Part shown: one piece after another, positions 33,720-41,421 of the stretch
Numbering within the stretch: position 1 is the stretch's first letter
Layout of the letters: every line of letters begins with the position of its first letter
Made by a program: the position numbers and the translations under genes
The notes under the pieces: generated by a model
Databases searched by the model: none
What the model was told of the DNA's origin: nothing
Seen by the model: only the letters and a program-made list of their open reading frames with translations
DNA from: Promicromonospora sp042731755
GTDB lineage: Bacteria > Actinomycetota > Actinomycetes > Actinomycetales > Cellulomonadaceae
Direction of reading: 5' to 3'
Length of the DNA stretch: 64,000 nucleotides
NCBI RefSeq assembly: GCF_042731755.1
Contig: NZ_JBHWLR010000003.1
Coordinates: 124,001-188,000, forward strand

Positions 33720-34241
33720 ATGGGCGACGCTCAGCGCAGGTCACCGTGGACGGTGCAGCAGAGACAGCTTGGTCAAGTCGATTACGCCGCGAGGACGGTG
33801 CGAAACCTCGTACCTCATCTGGCTAACCCAGACCTGGACGGTGTGCTGTACAACGCGTGCCTCGAGTCGTTCTTCATTAACGTGCGCTCTCTGGCCGAGT
33901 TCCTGCAGAAGCGGGGCAACAAGGACAAGGACATCTGGATCGCAGACATCTTGCCAACCTGGGAATGTGAACCCGGCGAACTCGGCGTGCGGCTAAGATA
34001 CTGGTGGGATTTGGCTAGTCAGCAGGTGGCACACTTCGGCCTGCCGCGCACTGAGCCCACCGACGAGCCCATAACGCTGCAAACCTACGAGCAGATGCGT
34101 GACGACGTGCTGACGGTCTACCGCCGATTCCGCAAGGAACTCGCGGAGTTTCTGAACGAGCTCCCAGTCGATGACGAGCGGAGCCGCATGCGGACCGGCA
34201 GTGCTTTCGACCCGCCTAAGGGCGACGGATATCGGCTATAG
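33720..34241 (+). CDS. Helical partner protein of the HEPN gene (possibly HEPN-like)
   Basis: A 173-residue, mostly helical protein starting one base after the HEPN gene stop, so the two are surely co-transcribed. It contains LYNACLESFFINVRSLAEFL and RYWWDLASQQVAHFGLPRTE; the latter resembles the end of HEPN-type helical bundles (xxVAHF). It may be the cognate antitoxin or second subunit of the HEPN protein. No named family was assigned with certainty. Confidence 0.6.
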   Translation: MGDAQRRSPWTVQQRQLGQVDYAARTVRNLVPHLANPDLDGVLYNACLESFFINVRSLAEFLQKRGNKDKDIWIADILPTWECEPGELGVRLRYWWDLASQQVAHFGLPRTEPTDEPITLQTYEQMRDDVLTVYRRFRKELAEFLNELPVDDERSRMRTGSAFDPPKGDGYRL

Positions 34242-34256
34242 GTCGTCAGTGATTCA

Positions 34257-34454
34257 GTGCTAACTGTCGGCTTCTCTGTGAGTTCCATGCGGCGATCATG
34301 GGAGAGTGGGATGCCCTGGCTGGGCCCGCCGCCGCGACCGAGAAGGCGGGACCTGTTGTCCTTCAGCGGTGTGAGCGCGACGAACTTCCAAGAGTTCGTC
34401 GTGATTGACCACGAGCGTGAGTCCATGCACCTGGTCGTCGCTTCGGACGACTAA
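34257..34454 (+). CDS. Possible small hypothetical protein or gene fragment
   Basis: A 65-codon frame; the last 25 or so residues (NFQEFVVIDHERESMHLVVASDD) look protein-like, while the N-terminal half does not. It could be a short protein starting at a downstream ATG (MPWLGPPP) or the 3' remnant of a longer gene. No ribosome site was found. Confidence 0.3.
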   Translation: MLTVGFSVSSMRRSWESGMPWLGPPPRPRRRDLLSFSGVSATNFQEFVVIDHERESMHLVVASDD

Positions 34455-34600
34455 CCGGTGATAGCCAGTGAGGTGCCGAGTGGGGATCGATGCGAACGGG
34501 TAGCCTCAGCGTGGAGCAGGCGTGAGGCCTGTTCGTCGAGAATCACGACAGCCCGTCGCAGTTCCAGCTAATGCCCTCGCGGCAGCGGCACACCGGCCCG

Positions 34601-34623
34601 ATTCCCCCACAGTTCCCCCAAGG
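34601..34623 (+). repeat. att-like direct repeat, right copy
   Basis: This 23-base sequence has two TTCCCCCA units and matches 18421-18443 at 20 of 23 positions in the same orientation. The 16.2 kb between the copies is the low-GC accessory block. No integrase is present to support the att role. Confidence 0.35.
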
Positions 34624-34719
34624 CACCAAGCCAACCGGCGAACCACGAGGTCAGGGCCACATGACACGCTTCAACGTCTGATCGGCGACGAGCGGGGCAC
34701 CACTGGCGATGGAGGCGAC

Positions 34720-35214
34720 GTGACGGAGTGGCGCGCGGATCGGGTTCGTGCCGCGATCGACGGGCGGAACCCTACGGTCCTCGCTGAGCTCGATTCCTCG
34801 TTCGCGGTGATCGGAGACGTTCAGTTCTTGCCGGGGTACGCATTGGCGCTCAGCAAGTACCCCGGAATCGATCGACTCTCCGATCTGCCCCGCCCGGAGC
34901 GCGTGCGGTACCTCGCCGATGTTGATCTGGTCGCAACCGCGGTAGAAAACGTGTGCTCGGCGCGTGACAGTGGGTATCACCGCATCAACGTCGAGATCCT
35001 CGGTAATACTGATGCGTTCCTTCACGCTCACGTCTGGCCGCGCTACGAATGGGAGCCCGCTGACCTCGTCGGCAAGCCGGTCTGGCTGTACCCGGCAGAG
35101 CGCTGGCGTGATCCGGAGACGGCTCTCGGCACGGACCATGATGAGCTTCGGGCTGACCTCACCGCAGAGGTGGTCCGGCTACGGGACTCGGTGACGTTCC
35201 GCACCGATGGCTAG
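34720..35214 (+). CDS. HIT-like (histidine triad) family protein
   Basis: A 164-residue protein of the HIT-like fold: YHRINVEILGNTDAFLHAHV carries HAH at 102-104 of the HxHxH-type active site, here LHAHVWPRY. HIT enzymes hydrolyse or transfer nucleotides (for example Ap4A, AMP-lysine). The third His of the triad is not conserved, as in some HIT-like branches. GTG 34720 follows GGAGG. It is followed by two co-directional genes of similar island type. Confidence 0.7.
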   Translation: MTEWRADRVRAAIDGRNPTVLAELDSSFAVIGDVQFLPGYALALSKYPGIDRLSDLPRPERVRYLADVDLVATAVENVCSARDSGYHRINVEILGNTDAFLHAHVWPRYEWEPADLVGKPVWLYPAERWRDPETALGTDHDELRADLTAEVVRLRDSVTFRTDG

Positions 35215-35276
35215 TACCAGCTTCTATCGCGCGAATTGGCTGGCGAGGAACCGCGGCGCAGAGGCAAGATCTGCAC

Positions 35277-35777
35277 GTGCCTGACCTGCTATGGGATGAA
35301 GTCAAAGAGTTCTTCGACCCCGATCTGGTGGGTGCGTTGCCGGACTTGCTCGTACCCGGGGCGTCGGTCGAGGACTGGCAGGCTGTCCTCGACCTCATCG
35401 ACGAGCGCGGTTGGAAGCACCAGTATTCCGACGGGCAAGCGGTAGTTCCGGTGCCCCGGGCGGAAGCCGTTCTGTCGCGTGCGTCGGATGACGCGATCCC
35501 AGACCTGCAGGTCTGGTTCGCCGCCGACGCATTGGCAATCTTCCGCTTCCACTCGGCGGACGAGATCGACTTTGACGTCGACCTGCGGGAGCTCCAGGGC
35601 CAGGACCGTCTCGACCTGTTCTGCGAGTTCCTCTCCGCGATCGGGCGGCAGGTGGCGAAACCAGTGCTGATGAGCTCCGAAGGCGGCGACGGGCGCCACC
35701 CCCTACTCGGGTTCGACGTCGAGAGCGATCGGGTAGTGCTGTTGGCGCGGCCGCTCGAGAACACGGTGAGGACATGA
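35277..35777 (+). CDS. Conserved hypothetical protein
   Basis: A 166-residue acidic protein found widely in Actinobacteria without known function; typical stretches are LLWDEVKEFFDPDLVGALPD and DWQAVLDLIDERGW. The GTG start lies at 35277. Its stop overlaps the next gene start (ATGA at 35774-35777), so it is coupled to the P-loop kinase gene and may work with it. Confidence 0.65.
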   Translation: MPDLLWDEVKEFFDPDLVGALPDLLVPGASVEDWQAVLDLIDERGWKHQYSDGQAVVPVPRAEAVLSRASDDAIPDLQVWFAADALAIFRFHSADEIDFDVDLRELQGQDRLDLFCEFLSAIGRQVAKPVLMSSEGGDGRHPLLGFDVESDRVVLLARPLENTVRT

Positions 35778-36310
35778 TCGACAAGATCCAGCGCCGTGCG
35801 CGTTCGCGGCTGGTCATGATCAGCGGCCCGATCGCGTCCGGTAAGAGCACACTGGCCGTCGAACTGGTTCGGCTGTTACGGCTGGAGGGCTTCTCGGTGG
35901 CGCTCACCGACCTCGACACCGTCGCGGAGATGGCACTGCCGACTCTTCCGGACTGGGACTGGGCTCATGGGATCCATGCAGAGCTGGTCGGCGCCTGGCT
36001 GGCGACTGACATCGACATCGTGGTCGACGAAGGCACCTCGAACCCGACCGAAGTGCAACAGGTCCTTGACCAGGTGCCCGAGGGCACCGATGTTCTCCAC
36101 GTCGTGCTGACGGCGGACTTCGACGCCTCTCTCGCCCGGGCGAGGGCAGATTCCGGACGCGGGGTGAGCAAGGATCCAGGGTTCCTCCGCGCTGAGCACG
36201 AGGCCTACTCGCATCATGTGGCGCACCTGCCGAGCGGCCTGCGCCTGTATGTCGAGGACCAGGAGCCTGCAGGGTTGGCACGCCAGGTGCTCAACCGCCT
36301 TCTGCCATGA
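35774..36310 (+). CDS. P-loop kinase-like protein (AAA/zeta-toxin-like fold)
   Basis: A 178-residue nucleoside-triphosphate-binding protein. The Walker A motif is GPIASGKST at about 18-26. FSVALTDLDTVAEM follows, and an Arg-rich lid-like segment (ARARADSGRG) precedes helices. It resembles small-molecule kinases of the adenylylsulfate/shikimate kinase or zeta-toxin type. The substrate is unknown. It overlaps the upstream hypothetical gene by ATGA. Confidence 0.75.
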   Translation: MIDKIQRRARSRLVMISGPIASGKSTLAVELVRLLRLEGFSVALTDLDTVAEMALPTLPDWDWAHGIHAELVGAWLATDIDIVVDEGTSNPTEVQQVLDQVPEGTDVLHVVLTADFDASLARARADSGRGVSKDPGFLRAEHEAYSHHVAHLPSGLRLYVEDQEPAGLARQVLNRLLP

Positions 36311-36422
36311 AGGCATTTCGCGCGACGAGTGGTCGCGGGGCGACGCAGTGAATCCACGCCTCACCCCAGCCTGCCCCGATGGCACCAATGCGGGCGAGCG
36401 CCGTTGGGTGGAACGGGTCCGG

Positions 36423-36788
36423 TCAGGCAGCCTCCGCAGCCGGCGCAAGCGTGGCCGCCAGCACCCGCCACCCCTCGTCCGAACGCACCCAGAGTCGCGT
36501 GTAGATCAACCGCGCGGAAACGGCGACGCCGCCCTGGATCGCATCCACAGCGGCGACCAGCCTGGTCACCCCGCTCGCGGCGTCCTCCTGGACGTCCAGC
36601 GATTCCTCCTCCAGGCGGGTGACCTGCAGTGAACCCGAGCGGTAGCTCTCCAGGTCGTCCTCCTTGGAGAACACCGACCCGTCCGGGCCGGCGCCGACAC
36701 AACCAGGATGCAGCAGTGCGTCCAACGCGTTGACGTCGCCGGCCCGCTGGGCGGCTTGGAGCGCGTGCTCTGCGGCAAGAAGACTCAT
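36423..36788 (-). CDS. SnoaL/NTF2-like (DUF4440) protein
   Basis: A 121-residue NTF2-like cone-fold protein: LLAAEHALQAAQRAGDVNALDALLHP at the start, FSKEDDLESYRSG, and YTRLWVRSDEGWRVLAATLAP at the end, matching DUF4440/SnoaL-like domains. Members bind small ligands or act as isomerases or cyclases. A single gene on the minus strand; its function is unknown. Confidence 0.8.
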   Translation of the reverse strand: MSLLAAEHALQAAQRAGDVNALDALLHPGCVGAGPDGSVFSKEDDLESYRSGSLQVTRLEEESLDVQEDAASGVTRLVAAVDAIQGGVAVSARLIYTRLWVRSDEGWRVLAATLAPAAEAA

Positions 36789-36853
36789 CGCCCGAGTCTA
36801 GGCACCGGGGTCGGACGATTGCGGGCATATCTCCCGCAAGCGAAATCACGACA

Positions 36854-36915
36854 GCCCCGTCCCACGGGGCGCCGCCGGGGGCCGGGCCGCGCCTCGAAGA
36901 GCGCGCCCCGACCCC
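36854..36915. terminator. Hairpins between the SnoaL-like and TIM-barrel genes
   Basis: A perfect stem GCCCCGT/ACGGGGC (36854-36870, 3-base loop) is followed by a longer imperfect GC-rich hairpin (36877-36915, GGGGGCC...CCCCC). They lie 14 bases past the stop of the minus-strand secreted-protein gene and probably end its transcript. Confidence 0.6.
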
Positions 36916-36928
36916 CGACGAGAACCGA

Positions 36929-38728
36929 TCAGTGCCCCGCGTTCACCCGCTCCAGCGCCTCCTTGTACCCCCTCAGCTCCCGCCACGTCGAGTCCTCGTC
37001 AAGCCGCGCGGTCTCTGCGGCAACCAGCAGATCGCCGACCGTGCCGCCCCCGCGAACCCGGTCTGACAGGGCGACCGAGCCTTCCGCGACGTTGAGCCAC
37101 ACACCCAGCAGCTGCCGGTCGAACGCGTCGACCCGCTCGTCGTGGTGGCGCGCCCACAGCACCTGCACGGCGTCGTCCAGCGTGCCCAGGTCCACGGCCT
37201 CGTCGAACACGTCGCTCTGCGCGCGAGTGCTCGACAGGAAGCAGAGCAGCTCGTCGGCCGTGTGGTCCGGGTTCCTGACCTGCCGGTACTCCGACGTCCA
37301 GTATCCGACGCCGCGGGTCACGGGCTCCGGCGTCGGCTCCGCGCCGGTCGGCGTGCCGTAGACCTCGAGCTCGTAGAGGGAGAAGCCCCACTGCGTCGCG
37401 CGCTCGGTCGCGTAGAGGCGCACGTGCCGGGCGGTGCCCGAGAGGTCGATCTCGTCGAAGAAGCCGTCACCGTCGGTGACGGTGTGCACCGTGGTCCAGG
37501 TCTCGCCGTCCGGCGAGGTCTGGATCTCGTAGCCCGACGCGTACGCCGTCTCCCAGTCGATCACGACGCGACTGAGGTCGTACTCGGCCCCGAGGTCCAC
37601 CGCGATCCACTCCGGCTCGCTCCACTGGCTGCCCCACCGGGTGCCGGCATTGCCGTCCACCGCCTTGTCGCCGGTGCGCGTGGCGTCGTCGATGCTCGAC
37701 GTCGTGACCGGTCGACCCAGCGCCAGCGACGGACCGTCGTCGGGTTCGCAGACGTCGCCTCCGCCGTCGGCCAGGTAGCAGCGCAGGTACCGGTAGGACT
37801 CCGCGGAGGTCTCGAACGACGGCGCGTTGTCCCACTCGTAGGTGTAGTACTGCACGTACGGCTCGGACGCGGCGATGATCGCGGGCAGGTCGATGTCACC
37901 GCTGCCCAGGGCGACCTGCCTCATGTCGCCCTCCGCGTTGACGTTCACGGCGTCCTTGACGTGCAGGAGCTCGATCCGGTCCCCGTACTCCTCGATCCAC
38001 GCCGGGACGTCGAGGCCGGCGTCCGCGGCCCAGCCGACGTCGAGCTCGAACGTGACGTAGCGCGGGTCGGTGTTCTCCTCGATGACCTGCCAGGCGCTGA
38101 CCGTCTCACCCGTCTCCGGGTCCGGGTAGCGCGTGGTGAACTCGCTCTGGTGGTTGTGCAGCACGATCTTGCCCGCGCCGTGCTCGTGCGCGTACTGGCC
38201 GAGCTCGTTGACGTACGCCGCGGTCGCGACCGCTTCCTCGTAGGTGCCGTAGCTGCCGGCCATCCCGCCGGTCCCGATGTAGTCCTGGCCCAGGGCGACG
38301 GCGTAGTCGACCGTGGCGGGCCACGTGTTCCGGTCCGTGCTGCCGTGGCTCGAGGACACCTGGAGGCCGTACCTGTCGAGGATCGCCTTGTACTCGTCGA
38401 CCGGCATCGAGTAGGGCTGGTTGAACGGCTCGACGTTGGTGAAGCCCGCGTTCGCCACCTCGCCGAGCACGCGGTCGATCGTCTCCGGGGTCGGGGTGCC
38501 GGACCCGAGCTCACCGACATGGGTGTACAGCTGGATGGAGATCTTGGAGTCGGGCAGCCCGTCGCCCTCTCCACACTCCTGGGCTGCCGTGGTGGTCGGC
38601 GTAGGGGCCGCGAGGGTGGAAGGAGCGGCGACGGCCGGGGCCCCGGCGAGTGCGCCCGCGAGGAGCGCACCGCCCGTCAGGGCCGTGGTGAGGCGGCGCG
38701 CACGACGCGAATCTAGCGAGATCTGCAT
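36929..38728 (-). CDS. Secreted TIM-barrel (sugar isomerase/epimerase-like) protein with CBM32/discoidin domain
   Basis: A 599-residue exported protein. The signal peptide spans about residues 1-35 (AAPAVAAP cut region). Residues about 60-315 are an AP_endonuc_2/xylose-isomerase-like TIM barrel with metal-ligand motifs VLHNHQSEF (189-197), FELDVGW (228-233) and LLHVKDA (254-260). Residues about 335-465 are an F5/8 type C (CBM32-like) domain (SSIDDATRTGDKAVDGNAGT, WIAVDLG). The C-terminal 120 residues are unrecognised (GYWTSEYRQVRNPDHTADEL). Such barrels are normally cytoplasmic, so an extracellular carbohydrate-binding version is notable; a lyase or epimerase on sugars is possible. ATG follows GGAGC. 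Confidence 0.85.
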   Translation of the reverse strand: MQISLDSRRARRLTTALTGGALLAGALAGAPAVAAPSTLAAPTPTTTAAQECGEGDGLPDSKISIQLYTHVGELGSGTPTPETIDRVLGEVANAGFTNVEPFNQPYSMPVDEYKAILDRYGLQVSSSHGSTDRNTWPATVDYAVALGQDYIGTGGMAGSYGTYEEAVATAAYVNELGQYAHEHGAGKIVLHNHQSEFTTRYPDPETGETVSAWQVIEENTDPRYVTFELDVGWAADAGLDVPAWIEEYGDRIELLHVKDAVNVNAEGDMRQVALGSGDIDLPAIIAASEPYVQYYTYEWDNAPSFETSAESYRYLRCYLADGGGDVCEPDDGPSLALGRPVTTSSIDDATRTGDKAVDGNAGTRWGSQWSEPEWIAVDLGAEYDLSRVVIDWETAYASGYEIQTSPDGETWTTVHTVTDGDGFFDEIDLSGTARHVRLYATERATQWGFSLYELEVYGTPTGAEPTPEPVTRGVGYWTSEYRQVRNPDHTADELLCFLSSTRAQSDVFDEAVDLGTLDDAVQVLWARHHDERVDAFDRQLLGVWLNVAEGSVALSDRVRGGGTVGDLLVAAETARLDEDSTWRELRGYKEALERVNAGH

Positions 38729-38856
38729 GGATGCTCCGATTGACGACTTTGTCGGTTGATAGCGACGACCATGCGACTTCTGCCGCTATACGTGCAAAAG
38801 TAGAATGGTGGTCGGCCGATGTGGTGTCAAGGGCGGAGCGAGTCCGGGCGCGCTGG

Positions 38857-40146
38857 TCAGAGGGCGATCGACAGCTCCTGGTCGCCGGCGGCCAGCGTGA
38901 GGTCCGCCGCGCTGCCGCCCGCGGTGAGCCGGAAGTCCCCCGCGAAGGCGTCGACCTCGATCCGGCCGCGCTCGTCGGTGCGCGCCGTCGTCGGCGGCAG
39001 CCACCACGCGCCCTTGATCAGGCCCTTCAACGCCTCGTACGCGGGCTTGGGCGTGTGGTCGGCGCGGACGAGCCCGCACGGCGCGCCCAGCCAGGCGCCC
39101 TCGTCGGTGAGCCCCCAGTAGTTGACGGCCTGGACGGCGGGGTGCGCGACGAGCTGGCTGTAGTGGCGCACGATCTCGTCGGCCTGCCGGGCCTCGCCCT
39201 CGGGAGTCGACGGCCAGCGGTCGACGACGTAGTCGTTGAGGTCGGTGATCTCGGCCGGCATGAGGTCGCCGGACAGCAGCGTGTTCTCGGTGAGGTGCAG
39301 CGGCAGCCCGAAGCGGCTGAACCGGTCGAGCACGTCGGCGAAGTACTCCTCGCCGCGGTAGCCCTGGTGCATGTGCGACTGCAGCCCGATCGCGTCGATC
39401 TGGATCCCGGCCGCGAGCACCTCCTCGACGAGCCGCTCGTAGTCGGCCGAGAGATTGAAGTCGTTGAGCACGAGCGAGACCGGCCGGTCCGCGTCCCGGG
39501 CGGCCTCGCGGGCGGTGTCGACCGCGAGCCGGACCATGCCGACCCGCCCGAGCCGCTGCGCCAGGCGCGTGACCGCGTTGTCCTCCCGGTCGAACACCGG
39601 CATGATCACCACCTCGTTGATGGCGTCCCACGTGGGCACGACGTCGCCGAGCGTGGACACCTCGCGGGTGATCCGGAGCCGGATCTCGTGCTCGACCTCG
39701 TCGTCGGAGAGATCGAGGAGCCAGCTGGGCGCCAGCGTGTGCCACAGCAGGGGATGGCCCTTGACGGCCACGCCGCGCTCGGCGAACCACTCCGCGGTGC
39801 GGCGCAGCCGCTCGGTCTCGGGCGCGCCGCGCACCGGCTCGAACCCGCGCCAGTAGAACGGCAGCGTCACCTGGTTGAACAGGTCGAACCAGAGCGGTGC
39901 GACCGCGCGCGCGGCCTCGACCGACGCCCCGCCGAACGGCGAGGAGGGCGGCGTCGTGCCGAGGTCGTTGGCCAGGCCGACGAAGTCGAAGCCGATGTTG
40001 CCGAAGAGGAACGCGTGCCCCGTCTGCTCGATGCGGACCTCCTGCCCTGCCAGGGGCCGGCCCGCACCGTCGGTGACCGTGACGGTGGCCCGGGTGTGCC
40101 GGTGGGAGTAGCGGGGATCGGCCGTGATCGCGACGTGATGGTTCAT
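38857..40146 (-). CDS. GH10 endo-1,4-beta-xylanase, apparently intracellular
   Basis: A 429-residue glycoside hydrolase family 10 enzyme. The acid/base Glu178 lies in WDAINEV and the nucleophile Glu287 in LHLTENT; HPLLWHT (131-137) forms the substrate-binding loop. An N-terminal beta-sandwich-like segment (1-45) and a C-terminal about 45 residues flank the barrel. No signal peptide is present, so it likely cuts imported xylo-oligosaccharides. The start codon sits directly beside a LacI-type operator half (40148-40161), which overlaps the ribosome site. Confidence 0.92.
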   Translation of the reverse strand: MNHHVAITADPRYSHRHTRATVTVTDGAGRPLAGQEVRIEQTGHAFLFGNIGFDFVGLANDLGTTPPSSPFGGASVEAARAVAPLWFDLFNQVTLPFYWRGFEPVRGAPETERLRRTAEWFAERGVAVKGHPLLWHTLAPSWLLDLSDDEVEHEIRLRITREVSTLGDVVPTWDAINEVVIMPVFDREDNAVTRLAQRLGRVGMVRLAVDTAREAARDADRPVSLVLNDFNLSADYERLVEEVLAAGIQIDAIGLQSHMHQGYRGEEYFADVLDRFSRFGLPLHLTENTLLSGDLMPAEITDLNDYVVDRWPSTPEGEARQADEIVRHYSQLVAHPAVQAVNYWGLTDEGAWLGAPCGLVRADHTPKPAYEALKGLIKGAWWLPPTTARTDERGRIEVDAFAGDFRLTAGGSAADLTLAAGDQELSIAL

Positions 40147-40147
40147 G

Positions 40148-40161
40148 GAAAGTTTCCTTAA
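40148..40161. promoter_or_regulatory. Operator-like sequence GAAAGTTTCCTTAA before the GH10 gene
   Basis: This 14-mer matches 13 of 14 positions of the reverse complement of part of the palindrome at 41349-41373 (GAAAGTTTCTTTAA). Both are placed to be bound by the LacI protein encoded between them. Here the site covers the ribosome site of the xylanase gene. Confidence 0.6.
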
Positions 40162-40212
40162 CGGGAGTTCAGTGTTGTGGGCGGGCGTTCGCGCGGCGTC
40201 ACCGCCGTGGCG

Positions 40213-41268
40213 TCACTGCCGCGGGGCGGCCGTCGAGCGACGCTCGACGAGCGACGTCGCCAGCTCGGTGCGCAGGGCGGGGCGCAGCTCGTTGCGGGAC
40301 ATCTCGATGACGATGCGCGCCGCCTCGCGGCCCATCTCGAGCAGGGGCTGGCGCACGGTGGTCAGGTGCGGCGTGACCCACTGGCACAGCTCGACGTCGT
40401 CGAACCCGACGACGGACACGTCCGCCGGCACCGAGAGCCCGAGCTCCTCGGCGGCGAGGTAGACACCGTAGGCCTGCTCGTCCGAGCCGGAGACGACGGC
40501 GGTCGGGCGGTCCGGCAGCGACAGCAGCTCACGGCCGTGCTCGCGGCCGCCGCCGACCAGCGAGTCGCCGTTGCGGACCAGCGCCTCGTCGACGGGCAGG
40601 CCGTGCCGCTGCAGCGCGCTGCGGTACCCGTCGAGACGGTCGCGGTGCGCCTCCTCGTCCATCGGGCCGGTGATCACGGCGATCCGGGTGTGGCCCAGGG
40701 CGATGAGGTGCTCCGTCGCGTCGCGCCCGCCGGCCCAGTTCGTGGCGGCGACCGTCGGGAGCGACGGGGGAGCGGCGCCTATCGGGTCCACGAGCACCAC
40801 GGGCACGCGCAAGCGGGACAGCTCGGACTCGACCGACTCCTGCACGTGCGCCGCCACCAGGACGACGCCCTCCGAGCCGCGCTCGGCGAGGTGGTCGACC
40901 CAGGCCGCCGTGCCGAACGAGTCGCCGCTGGAGGTGGTGAGCACCAGGTCGAGGCCGAGCCGGGCGGCCTCCGTCTGGGCGCCGCGCAGCAGCGTCGTGG
41001 CCCACTGGGTGTCGAGGGTCTCGATCACGAAGTCGACGAGACCGCTCCCGGCGCCCGGGTGCGGGCGGCGCTGCTCGTAGCCGCGCTCGGCGAGCACCTC
41101 CTCCACCTGGCGGCGCGTGGCCGCGGAGACTCCCGGGCGGCCGTTGAGGACCTTCGAGACCGTGGGGGCCGAGACCCCGGCGGCCTGGGCGACCTCGGCG
41201 ATCGTGACGCCGCCGCGCCGCTCCCTCTTCCCCGCGCCGGCCTCGGGCCTCGTGGCCGTCCCTGTCAT
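40213..41268 (-). CDS. LacI family repressor of sugar locus 1
   Basis: A 351-residue LacI/GalR regulator. The N-terminal helix-turn-helix (TIAEVAQAAGVSAPTVSKVL at about 21-40) and hinge are followed by a periplasmic-binding-protein-like sensor domain (about 75-345, FVIETLDTQWATTLLRG, VSGSDEQAYGVY, VGFDDVELCQWVTP). It sits between the xylanase gene and the divergent importer operon, each with a matching operator, so it very probably represses both until an oligosaccharide binds. Confidence 0.93.
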   Translation of the reverse strand: MTGTATRPEAGAGKRERRGGVTIAEVAQAAGVSAPTVSKVLNGRPGVSAATRRQVEEVLAERGYEQRRPHPGAGSGLVDFVIETLDTQWATTLLRGAQTEAARLGLDLVLTTSSGDSFGTAAWVDHLAERGSEGVVLVAAHVQESVESELSRLRVPVVLVDPIGAAPPSLPTVAATNWAGGRDATEHLIALGHTRIAVITGPMDEEAHRDRLDGYRSALQRHGLPVDEALVRNGDSLVGGGREHGRELLSLPDRPTAVVSGSDEQAYGVYLAAEELGLSVPADVSVVGFDDVELCQWVTPHLTTVRQPLLEMGREAARIVIEMSRNELRPALRTELATSLVERRSTAAPRQ

Positions 41269-41348
41269 CTCGCGCCCTTCCTCGGTGTCGAACAGCGTGC
41301 ACGACGGGTGTTGACGCCGTCGTGACGCGGACTCTATCGTACCGCCAA

Positions 41349-41373
41349 GCGAAAGTCTTAAAGAAACTTTCGC
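41349..41373. promoter_or_regulatory. LacI-type palindromic operator of the importer operon
   Basis: GCGAAAGT (41349-41356) and ACTTTCGC (41366-41373) form perfect 8-base arms around a 9-base centre (CTTAAAGAA). It lies between the LacI gene and the binding-protein gene at 41422. A related half-site occurs at 40148-40161. Confidence 0.75.
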
Positions 41374-41421
41374 GCCTCGCTGAGACCGCAGCGGTCGCGA
41401 GGACGAGGAAAGGATGCAGAG

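Larger units (their letters stand above)
34242..34719. other. Sparse region between the HEPN pair and the HIT gene
   Basis: Apart from one weak small frame (34257-34454) and the right-hand att-like repeat (34601-34623), nothing is supported. It should contain the promoter of the HIT gene. GC is higher toward 34720. Confidence 0.4.

Noticed and set aside
34541..36857. 14-base direct repeat AATCACGACAGCCC at 34541-34554 and 36844-36857
   Set aside because: A 14-base match is expected several times by chance in 64 kb of GC-rich sequence, and it does not bracket a coherent unit.
37142..38716. 524-codon plus-strand frame opposite the secreted TIM-barrel gene
   Set aside because: The minus strand has a signal peptide, metal-ligand motifs and a discoidin domain; the plus-strand product is a valine/arginine-rich shadow.
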